A DNA stretch of 64,000 nt, taken from Marisa cornuarietis (Eukaryota; Mollusca; Gastropoda; Architaenioglossa; Ampullariidae). The DNA lies in contig SMMW01000641.1 in NCBI GenBank assembly GCA_004794655.1, positions 186,001 to 250,000 on the forward strand, written 5' to 3'. Position 1 is the stretch's first letter. The number at the start of each line of letters is the position of its first letter. The notes under the pieces were generated by a model, which did no database searches, was not told where the DNA came from, and saw only the letters and a list, made by a program, of their open reading frames with translations. Positions 54,733 to 64,000 of this stretch are shown in pieces. The position numbers and the translations under genes were made by a program.

Positions 54733-55266
54733 TTACAAATTGATGATTGGGGACATTATTCCTGTCAATAGTTGACCTCTACCATAAATTATGAAGTTGT
54801 CTGCAGCCCATTCAGAATCAGCCGAACCATTATCCTTTATTTGACAGAAAAATATAGTCTTAAATACTTCTAGTGTGATGAGCCAGTCTTTTACTGTTAA
54901 CAGCGAAAACACTATAAATGAAAATAGAGATTCTCTCTCTCTTTCTGTTTGTACACAATGGCACCACACGTTGATATGCAATGTTATTACACACATCTGT
55001 TTACTCCCCTTTGATTTCTGTTTCAACTGAACCAGTGTTGATAATATTTCTACGCATCTGTCTGTATTGACAACATCAATGAGACTGAAATGCAGTAGAA
55101 GCTCTGTCCATGGACCCCCGTCTATTGTCCACAAAACGTCTGCAGCTATTGACCAAAACCTTGTGTCTGTGGTAGTCTCATGGGGTTTAAAACTTGTTTG
55201 CTCGCTTTGTAGGAATCTTATACGGCTATCAATGTTGTTATTATGTTTCTCGTAATTATTTCTCAA
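54733..55266 (-). CDS. Unrecognised 177-codon open frame (doubtful)
   Basis: The longest open frame outside repeats and known genes. It runs from ATG at 55266 to a stop at 54733 and has ordinary composition, with a low-complexity RERES patch and one hydrophobic stretch (LFSFIVFSLLTVKDWLITL). I recognise no domain, and there is no paralogue in the window. It may be chance or a piece of a transposon; the frame length alone is weak evidence. Confidence 0.15.
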   Translation of the reverse strand: MRNNYEKHNNNIDSRIRFLQSEQTSFKPHETTTDTRFWSIAADVLWTIDGGPWTELLLHFSLIDVVNTDRCVEILSTLVQLKQKSKGSKQMCVITLHINVWCHCVQTERERESLFSFIVFSLLTVKDWLITLEVFKTIFFCQIKDNGSADSEWAADNFIIYGRGQLLTGIMSPIINL

Positions 55267-55282
55267 GCCCGCCTTTACACAA

Positions 55283-55342
55283 CAGTCAGTCAGTCAGTCA
55301 GTCAGTCAGTCAGTCAGTCAGTCAGTCAGTCAGTCAGTCAGT
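55283..55342. repeat. (CAGT)n microsatellite
   Basis: About fifteen CAGT units without interruption. Confidence 0.97.
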
Positions 55343-55439
55343 CTGCTACAGAATGACAGTGACAGCAGGAGATCTTGTCTGAAGTCGTGACTGGTGTCAT
55401 CGATACATTTCAGTTCCACCAGAACATCGTGCAAACTCC

Positions 55440-55563
55440 TTACTAGGTCAGTCACGTGACTATCTCACGTAATGAAAACTAATTACTAGCTCAGTCACGT
55501 GACTATCTCACGCAGCGCAAACTCCTTACTAGCTCAGTCACGTGACTATCTCACGCAGTCACG
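55440..55563. repeat. 43-bp repeat with CACGTG, three copies
   Basis: Units 43 bp apart (GTCACGTGAC at 55451, 55494 and 55537). Each carries the palindrome GTCACGTGAC followed by TATCTCACG. Confidence 0.9.
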
Positions 55564-56200
55564 CGATTGGACACGAGATCTGTTGTGAGCACGGTCGTGA
55601 CTGAGGACCACGGAACGATTAAAAGAATCGGCAATAGACTGGAACTGGCTGCGGTTCTTGTACTGGTTACAATCGGAGGCCGGAAGAAATATCATCACCA
55701 AATTCGTGACTATTCTGATTACTCGTTATTCTTACAGATTAGAATTTGTGTCACCAGTTATTTTGTCATAAAAATAATTAGATTTGCGATTTAGAATTGT
55801 CATCTCTACTGACATTATCCTGAACTAATGGCAACACATTCAGCATTACTGTCTAAGGAAATCTTGTCACCACCAATAAACATTACCTCCCAAACAACTA
55901 CTAACAGCGTTACGTTGTAAGATATCAACTAATTTTTTATTTGTAAGCAATAATTACATTAATTAAGTGTTGTATAAAAACAACTAATTCTTAACTTTAA
56001 AAATAAACTAAAACTCAGGAAAGCATGAGAAAGACCGTCAGTCTCTTTCTTGAAATACACTAATGAAGGCCAGGGTGCATAGTCCACTGTTACAAGGTCT
56101 ACACACGAAGTAGCAAATGTAACACAAAATGTGTAACGAAAGACGGTGCTGTTGGGCAGTTTGTGTGAGCAGCCACATGTTGTTGAGAATGTGAGTGTGT

Positions 56201-56363
56201 TGGTGTTTTACCCTAAGGCTATATCCCGGCAAGGCAGCCAGCCCTGTAAACAGGTGCCATATGTAGAGGAAAAAAAGCGTGCCCGAGACGAGAACTGAAC
56301 CGAGGACAGCCAGCATTCACTGTACTGGTGACAGGCGCTAGCCGTTGCGCCAGCGGACCGCCC
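56201..56363 (-). mobile_element. tRNA-derived SINE, copy 2
   Basis: The minus strand begins GGCGGTCCGCTGGCGCAACG. The A-box-like TGGCGCAACGGC is at 56341-56352 and the B-box-like GGTTCAGTTCTC at 56290-56301. The body has TTTACAGGGCTGGCTGCCTT then GCCGGGATATAGCC and ends near GTAAAACACCAACAC. This is the fullest of the three family members in the window. Confidence 0.78.
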
Positions 56364-58737
56364 ACCAGACTGTGAGGTGTTAGGTGTTGTGACTTATTGT
56401 TATTAATAGGAGGTGTATTGGGATCTCACCCCAGTGGGACGTTTCTAGGCTTGGGTTATGACTGTTGTCCGAGACCGGTCATTCTGATGAGGACTTATAT
56501 ACACACATAAATAAAGTCAACTCGACCATGTTACTATGTCTTGGAGAAGCCTTTTTTCTTGTATGTGTGTGTTTGTACATAAATATGTCGCTTCAAACGA
56601 CCGAAGTTACAAGGGAAGACGATAATCAGATAACTCACCTTTATTGATTTCATCGAATAAGACATTGCTTCAGCCGTTGTAAATGACAAGGAGTTGCGGC
56701 AGTCATAAATGGATCTCCATACCCTGATGTTCAGTGCAACTAGGAAATGTTTGCGGTGTGTGCTATGCCGTATCTCGGCAACCACGGCGAAACTGAAAAT
56801 AGGTCAAGAGGTCATCATTAGAACCGGAAACGATGTTAGCGCCTGTCAACTAATAACGATTCTAATACTTTCCAACTGCACTCCTACGATACTACCACTA
56901 CAACACCACCGCTACACCACCTCAAGTCACATGGTTATTACCACATTTCTTGTAGCAGACACGGATTTCACACCAGCTTGACGTCATCGCCAGCCATGTT
57001 TCTTGCCCCAGCAAAGAAACAAACAAATAAATAAACCTGATGGCTTCAATTAAACAAGGCCTCAATAGAATATTTTTGCTGCTGCTGGAGTTGCGCCTCT
57101 TTGATTAACTTAATCTTCACAAGTAGGTTTAGCGGACGAACAATGGCACCAGGAGAGTTCCAAGATGGTTGGGGATAAAAGAATTCAAGTATTCTCTTCA
57201 AAGAAAAAAAAGAGGGAGGGAGGAAGAGAGAGGGGAGGGGAAGAGAGAACGAGATAAACACAAAGCAATTTAATGTCTGATATGAAAGGTGAAGTAATAG
57301 GGATTTATTTTCCTGCGAGGTTCCCGCTTCCCAAACACGCGCTTGCGCATTCTAACCAGAAGACAGGTAAAACACAAAGGTAAGAGCACATCCCGACATG
57401 CTCGCCATGATGGCCGCTATACAGCGACACCTACAGCATTTTGCCGACAAAGAAAGCCGCGGTGAATAACAAAACTTAGCAAATTAAGGAGACATGTATG
57501 ACAGACTTATCTTGGCAATTTCTCCACATCTAGTGTTTCACGAGTTAATTCACAGAGCGGTTTTCTCTTTACTGTCTGTACACCAAACTTTCAGAAACAC
57601 ACTGTGGAGAACTCGCCTGTATGTACAAGTAGATACAAAACTTCATTCAGCCGAGCACGGGACTCGCTTGCAGAGGGAGAACACATAATTCATAACTCAG
57701 CAAGGAAGTAACTAAGTACACCAGTAACCCTACACTTGGCACTTGGGTGGTGACACCATGCCCAGTCCTCCTGCTCGTGTACAGGTGACGCCCTGTAGGT
57801 GATCCCCACCTGCCACCTTGTGGCTACCTTCTACAAACAAACCTCAAGAGGAACATTTCTGTGAGAACAAACTTTCAAATTACAGAGCGTAGTGCTAATC
57901 AATCTTTGCACTCACTGCTTCAACGATCTCAAGTTCAAGAAACCGTTTAAATATAGGGCTGAGGGGGCTGTCAGTTTGTATTATATTGTTTTTAGGTGCG
58001 GGAAAATGTTATTTTTAAATTATTCCGCCCTTTCAAACGTGCGGTATTTTAAATTGATGAGCTACATTTTAGAGTTTTCTATGGGGAGAGGAAATCTTTT
58101 TCGAATAAACTATATACATAAACGTTTCCTAAATTTTATTTGATTTAATGAACTGTTGAGAAACAAGTGCGCCATTGCCTGATACAATTTGAAATACATG
58201 TATCTCCTGGTTTTCTCGTGAGTAAATAAATCACAAATTTTAAGTACATGATTGTTTGAATTGACTTGCAGTCCACATTATAAAGCTGGCTGTTTTCTCC
58301 ATGAGACATCAGTGTGGTGGAAAGTATTCATTGTAGCATGACCGCAGAGTGTCAGACATGAAACAACCATGTTTGGGTCCAGCTTGAGATCAGCTTGAGG
58401 TCAGTTGGGGGCCTGTTTGAGTCAGTCAGTTAGTCAGTCAGTCAGTCAGTCAGTCAGTCGGGTTGATCGGTTAATTCGCGGGTCGTCAACCTGTCGTCCA
58501 ACTGTTCGGTAAGCATGTAGGTAAGTTCGTAATTAGTTGTTTAAACAGGAGTATAGTGAATGTAAAAGACAGGACTAATCATTAAGAGGAGGAAAGGTAA
58601 CAGCATACATTGACAAGCGTATCACCAGTAACCATTGCAGAACTAGCAACTGCATCTGAAACAGCGACGTCAGGAGACAGAGACAGAGACAGAGACAGAA
58701 CAAGTGTAGTAATTGTTTCAATAGTCCAGTGAGTTGT

Positions 58738-59760
58738 CAGGACCGGCGCAAGGCTGTGTAGCGCCCTCGGCGAAAGACAAATACTGTGCCCTCACCCTCT
58801 CCCTCTCAAAAAAGTGAACCAGTTATCAAAAATCAAAAAGGAATAATTATACGTTTAGGCTTAACTCTGTTTTCTTAACTGAAATTTTAAACAACATACC
58901 TAGGCTTACATTAAAGACCATAAGGCTGTAAGGGACCCGTTTGTGAATGAAATGTTTTACAACAAGTTGTACCACCACTATCGCAACTCTTCGCATCCAG
59001 ACAATCAAACTAAGCATGATAAGAAATGAAGAAATAAAACGAAGGTAAAGAAAGAGACAAATTGTGTTAAAAATATATATACAGATAAATGACAGTGTAT
59101 AAAAATCATGCAAACTTATCTTTACAAACTCTCATGATGTCGGGGCTGTAGGACAATATGCACTGTTCACTCTTGTAGGTCTAAGTCCAGGTCACAGAGA
59201 TATTCACAGAAATATTCCTATAGAACAGTTCAGTTCACAGATCTTATAACAGACCTTTACTGATTCAGCTTCGGAAGGATGATAGGTCCAAGCGCCCAAA
59301 CACACTAAAAGTAAATTCAAACATCAGCACGAGATGTTGGCAGCCACTCAGTAAAGTGAGGTTTTTACAAAGTCCTGTGGGTTCCAGTTAAGTTTACAGT
59401 TAAAACCAAACAAACAAACGAGACAGCAGACCATGTTTACGCCTCCCCCCCTCAGTGACAACTCCACCAACCCCCTTCCCCACCCAGCAACGCTGGCCCA
59501 CTCACCCTCTACTTCCCTGCTGGTTAGCTGGTCACTGCAAGTGCCCCCTGGGATACTGGGGTTTTCCTGTAATACATGTACTGAGAAACTAGCGTGGTGG
59601 TCAGTCTACAAGCAGAGGAAAGGTGTCCTGCTAATGTCATTCTATGAAAATGATATTTTCTGTAATATTATTCAGCTAAAAAAATGTCATTTTTGCGCCC
59701 CCCTCCGTGACTGCACCCTAGGCGACCGCCTAGTTTGCCTAGTAGGTAGAACCATCCCTG
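58738..59760. mobile_element. hAT-type non-autonomous insertion, 1,023 bp
   Basis: The left end begins CAGGACCGGCGCAAGGCTGT and the right end, read inversely, begins CAGGGATGGTTCTACCTACT. Both start CAGG, and both subterminal regions carry GCGCCC/GGCG sequences like those of hAT elements (left GTAGCGCCCTCGGCGAAAG; right TAGGCGACCGCCTAGTTTGC). Flanking 8-bp duplications TGAGTTGT (58730-58737) and TGAGTAGT (59761-59768) match at seven of eight positions, as expected for hAT. No transposase motif is visible inside. Confidence 0.68.
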
Positions 59761-60051
59761 TGAGTAGTAAGAAACAAGTAGGAGGCAAGTGATTGCAATG
59801 AAATGAAGAGCTTTTAGTCGCACTACTAGCAGCAATACATCCTAGACAGAAGCGTACGGAAACACTTCCTTGCCTGTCACATTATACAGACAGGAGAATA
59901 CGACACACTTTGTTCCCTGTCGTAGAACATGGCATGAAGTGTACAGACACTGGCCATACCTGATAAAGACATGGACACAGAGTCCTGTTCTCCCGACACT
60001 TTTATTGTGACAGCACACAGCACCCAGTCAGGCTCACCCTCAGTGACAGAG

Positions 60052-60378
60052 TGTAGACAAAGTGTAGACAGGGTGTAGAGAGAGTGTAGACAGGGTGTAG
60101 AGAGAGTGTAGACAAAGTGTAGACAGGGTGTAGAGAGAGTGTAGACAGGGTGTAGAGAGAGTGTAGACAGGGTGTAGAGAGAGTGCAGAGAGAGTGTAGA
60201 CAGGGAGTAGAGAGAGTGTAGGCAGGGTGTAGAGAGAGTGTAGACAGGGTGTAGAGAGAGTGCAGAGAGAGTGTAGACAGGGAGTAGAGAGAGTGTAGGC
60301 AGGGTGAGAGAGAGAGTGTAGACAGGGTGTAGACGGAGTGTAGTCAGAGTGTAGACGGGGTGAAGACAAGGTGTAGAC
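60052..60378. repeat. Short-period minisatellite (GTGTAGACAGGGTGTAGAGA)
   Basis: Variable 10-22-bp units of GTGTAGACAGG and GTGTAGAGAGA in alternation, with a higher-order block repeated at about 60175-60240 and 60246-60310. It ends about 100 bp before the GPCR 3 start codon. Confidence 0.94.
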
Positions 60379-60478
60379 TGCAGCACCCTGCACATTCCAC
60401 TTTCTTCTCAGCTGTTAAAGCCCGTTCTCAGTCCCTCCCCAGAAATATAATTTCCGATATCGTCAGCAGGACTTGACG

Positions 60479-61000
60479 ATGGTCAGCGCACAGTCTGTGG
60501 TGACTGAAACAAGTTTGACTGGGGACCAGAGGTGGGGCGGCCTGACCACCACCTGCAAGGGCTGCTCCGTGGCCGCGGTTCCATGGACAGGCGATGACAT
60601 CTTATCCGTGGAGGTGAAAAGTCTTTGTCATCTGGTCTTTGTCCCCCTCAGGCCCAGGTTAAGTGTCGGCTGCTCGCACTTTGTCACTCGCTCATCTAGT
60701 TTAGAATTGTCTTCATCAGTGATCTTCTCTCACCGTCTCAATGTGTCGCCTTACGATTTGTCACATGAAGTGCCGACTGGTCTAACAAACTGTCCAGTAC
60801 ACGTGTCATGTAGTCTTTTAGCACAATCTCCTATCACCCGCTGTCATCCAGTGTCCTAGGGTAACATGCAATGTTAATCTCTACTTATTTGTATATTTTT
60901 CGCATCGTATGTAGCGTATTTGCACGCATGCATTCAGACTGACAGAGTGACAGACTGATTGACTGACAGACAGACAGACAGACAGAGTGACAGACTGATT

Positions 61001-61042
<42 letters not shown>

Positions 61043-63670
61043 GAGTACTGCTTTTCACTTGTTTCTTAAGAAATTAAATGAACCGGCTCGGATGAGCTGT
61101 AAACAACTCACCTGTTCTCCCAGTCCCCAATATCCTCATAACATCCTGCAGTTTTCTTTACTCTGGGGGTCGAATCTTCATTAGTTAACTGTCAGCCCTT
61201 CTTCTTCAACATGTCATTACCCTACTTAATCCACGACCTCTGACCCCCATTCTAGTCATGGCTCTACGACACCAAATAACAGGACTTGCGACAATCTTCA
61301 GCCACAGTTATTGGCTAACGGCATTGACTAACTCATACACTGACTAACTCACGCTTTACTTTGTCTACGATTCCACCTGCTCACACGTGTACTCGCTGGC
61401 TCACAGTGGTTACAAACTCAAATGTTACTCACCAGCTGTAAGCGCTCACTAACTTGTGAATCACCAACTATAAGCACTCACTAACTCATTATTCATCAGC
61501 TGCAAGTTCTCACTAACTTCTTAGTCACTAAGTGTGAGCGCTCACTAACTCGTTTCTCACCGACTGTCAGCGCTCACTAACTTGTGTGTCTTGTACATGC
61601 TCAGACTGTGGGGTGGATTCGGCTGGGGATCGACTTCCTGCTGACGATACTCCTACTTGTCCTCGGTATCCCTGGCAACGTGCTCAGCGCCATTGTCTTC
61701 TACCGACAGGGCCTAAGGGAGAGAATTAACCTTTGTCTCTTCTCTCTCGCCCTGGCGGATCTGGTGGTGGCCCTGTATTATTTTCTCCTGACAGCTGAGG
61801 AGGAGATTAGGCAACTGATTCTTCCTGATTCCTGGTTCGTCTTGACTAACTTCGTCGGTAAGTACCGCGCGTGTCCTGCTTGTTTGCACCACTTCACATT
61901 GCATTCACGTTCACAACTCATACGTACCTTCACATTCAAAACAGATCGCAGACACTCGTATTTACATATGTCGATATTTAACTGCACCATATTTCTTAAG
62001 AAACCACGAATCCGTGATAATCATATGCCCTGTCATAAACTTCTAAACTCTGATAAACCTCTGCGCTATAACAGACTCACGCCTTGTTAAAAATGTATTC
62101 CATATGAACCATCTGGTATTTGAACTATCTGTTCAGTTTTAATCGGGTTCCTGTGGGCATCGCAGTTCCTGTCGGCTGTGATCGCCAGTGAGCGGTGTTT
62201 CTGTGTCGTCAGTCCCTTCCACGCCAAGAGGCTGCTCAAGACCTCCACCATGGCCGCCATCATCGTCGTCTGCTCCTTCTCACTCATCGGAGGGTTTTGT
62301 GCCGTTGTGGGTGGAAGGTTCACCACTGCCACTTCTTTTGACACCATCACCAACACCACGAAGACATTTTTCTACGTCACTCAGTAAGTCACTCGGTACT
62401 TGATGCTTCGTGAGACCCACAGTCTTACAATACAGCATATAAAGGACATTCATTAAATACATACTGGACATAAAGGACTTTTATCACATACAAACAGGAC
62501 ATACCGGAAATACAGGGCACACAGGACATTAATCACATATAAACAGGGCATACCGGAAATACAGGGCACACAGGACATTAATCATATACAAACAGGACAT
62601 ACCGGAAATACAGGGCACACAGGACATTAATCACATACAAACAGGGCATACCGGAAATACAGGGCATACAGGAAATACAGGAAATACAGGACATTCATCA
62701 CATACAAACAGGACACATATATACAGGAGACACATATACAGGACACCCTGACTGTTTACGGGCGGAGTGTTGGAGTTATAAGATACCCGCCCCTGTCCTT
62801 TTGGACACAGGGTGAGCTCTGCCGCACCGCACGTGAGGCTCAAAAAAACGGAAGGCACAGGAATTTTCCTTTACTCCGTGTGGCAGCGGTAAAATCACAG
62901 TTATACCCCTACCCCCACCCCCTAGCCTATACCAACCCTAAACATGACAGTTATTAAAATAGTATTGTCTCTAATGAGGATTATTGTCAATATCATTAAT
63001 TTGTACTCACTAATATTGTTTTGTTTTCATTATCATTGTTTTGTAATTAAGAAGACCGACAAGAAACCACCCACCATCTTGACCGTCTCTAGGTACTTGG
63101 CCTGTTAGCCTGTATATGTGGTCCACTTTCTGTTGCAGATATTATCTCGACAATCGAACAGTGATAGACATTTTCGACATCTTTGTGTACGCCACTTTCC
63201 TGCCGACAATTTTTCTCGTCGTTATTGTCATCACGACTATTATCACCGACATGAAACTTCGCTCAGCCTTAGCTTGGCGAAGCTCCTTAACGACGGTGGA
63301 AGGTGGTAGACAGGACGCCGCCTCCTCCAGGGTGCGGATGGTCTCCAAGGAGGCGGCCCTGACCCGGATGTTAATCGCTTCATCAGTTCTCTTCATCGTG
63401 TGCGCCATCCCATGCTGTGCCGGACAGGTCGCCTACTTTGCTGTGCCGGACCTCAGCCTCACGGGCAAGTACTACACCTTCTACCAACTCACCTGGGGTT
63501 TGATTGGAATGTTTAGGACGATAAACTCGTCATTCAACTTCCTCATCTACTGTATCATGAGTTCAAAGTTCAGAGAGAGCTTGGCTAGTTTGATGTGGTG
63601 TTGTTATATCCCAAATGATATGAGCTATAACATTGTTTCCATGCTGCACGCCAAAGTAATCTCGAAATAA
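60479..63670 (+). CDS. Class A GPCR 3, candidate chemosensory receptor type
   Basis: Third and most diverged tandem paralogue. Exons 60479-60613, 61605-61857, 62137-62383 and 63139-63670 join in phases 0, 1, 2 to 388 aa; the 253- and 247-nt internal exons have the same lengths as in the other two genes. Exon 1 ends GDDILSVE. Exon 2 reads TM1 LGIPGNVLSAIVFYRQGLRE and TM2 LALADL, with many differences from GPCR 1 and 2. Exon 3 returns to near identity for GFLWASQFLSAVIASERCFC and on through TM4, then diverges (GRFTTATSFD). Exon 4 begins YYLDNRTV and carries TM5-TM7 with FIVCAIPCC and NSSFNFLIYCIMSSKFRE, where Tyr of NPxxY is kept in NFLIY. The C-tail is short (WCCYIPNDMSYN...). The start is the first ATG of the exon-1 frame. 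Ligand unknown. Confidence 0.88.
60961..61041. repeat. (GACA)n microsatellite, GPCR 3 intron 1
   Basis: Two GACA/CAGA blocks separated by GAGTGACAGACTGATT. Confidence 0.95.
61426..61592. repeat. Degenerate 38-40-bp repeat before GPCR 3 exon 2
   Basis: About four diverged copies of a unit with TCACCAGCTGTAAGCGCTCA followed by CTAACTTGT. It ends 13 bp before the exon-2 start, so its last copy is close to the branch-point region. Confidence 0.85.
62440..62740. repeat. 49-bp minisatellite, GPCR 3 intron 3
   Basis: Four to six copies of a unit with CACAGGACATTAATCACATA and CAAACAGGACATACCGGAAA, with decayed units at both ends. Confidence 0.94.
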
Positions 63671-64000
63671 CTTCTTTATAGTAGAAAACAACCATAATAT
63701 AGATGACCGCGTGTGGCCAACCCATTACATGAGATTTACAGTAGGAACTCGTGTTACATTAATGGTAATGCTTACTATTAATAATCTTTTGCTTTTTTTT
63801 AGTAGGAAACTACAGTAACAGAACTCCCATATAATAGAAAGACATGATGTACTAAACAATAACAATGTCGAGTATAATAATACACACATTCTAATACTGC
63901 ATAATATCTTTGAAATAACGATCACTTTGTAAAATAGTGTTTTGTTTATTGCTACACTTTCCAGGTTTTAGTTTGTTTGTCCGATGTGATATTTTATTGA
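63671..64000. other. GPCR 3 3' flank
   Basis: AT-rich sequence after the GPCR 3 stop. No further coding exon is seen, and I could not place a convincing AATAAA signal. Confidence 0.5.

Larger units (their letters stand above)
54404..58737. other. Spacer between GPCR 2 and the hAT insertion
   Basis: No recognised gene. It holds an (AAT)n tract (54598-54652), a 177-codon open frame (below), a (CAGT)n tract, a 43-bp repeat, a SINE and a second short CAGT run at 58421-58459. Confidence 0.45.

Overview
This window is animal nuclear DNA. Genes are split by GT-AG introns, there are no operons, and the sequence is rich in micro- and minisatellites, tRNA-derived SINEs, a LINE 3' end and DNA-transposon relics. 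The receptor family and the SINE type point to a mollusc, most likely a gastropod; this is an inference from gene and repeat style and no species is claimed.

Layout. (1) About 0.5-15.0 kb, minus strand: a 13-exon stretch of a cytosolic ALDH1A/ALDH2-type aldehyde dehydrogenase. Residues 1-484 are readable and the last short exon lies beyond the left edge. Its introns hold a LINE 3' end, a 978-bp solo LTR with a 5-bp target duplication, a duplicated exon-7 acceptor and a 12-copy 51-bp minisatellite. A 2.5-kb array of another 51-bp unit lies directly upstream of its first coding exon. (2) About 17.6-21.9 kb: no intact gene; a hAT-like terminus, a decayed Cys-rich transposon-type ORF and SINEs. 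(3) 22.4-27.2 kb, minus strand: a complete five-exon GT14 beta-1,6-N-acetylglucosaminyltransferase (core-2 type, 466 aa) whose stop codon is the edge copy of a 73-bp minisatellite. (4) 27.2-37.3 kb: no recognisable gene; a 32-bp minisatellite, microsatellites and a pogo/Tigger-like element. (5) 37.3-63.7 kb, plus strand: three tandem class A GPCR genes, each with four coding exons, identical internal exon lengths (253 and 247 nt) and intron phases 0, 1, 2. They resemble the candidate chemosensory receptor expansions of gastropods. Between and within them lie a MITE-like element, a hAT transposase remnant, a LINE 3' end, a 1,023-bp hAT-type insertion and many satellites.

The main biological signals are a sharply bounded, nearly identical stretch in the TM3-TM4 exon of all three receptors (a gene-conversion signature), and two genes whose C-terminal codons and stop have been taken into minisatellites. 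The three gene families are not functionally linked to each other as far as the sequence shows. All exon joins were worked out by eye from splice sites, reading phase and family resemblance; no alignment or search was run.
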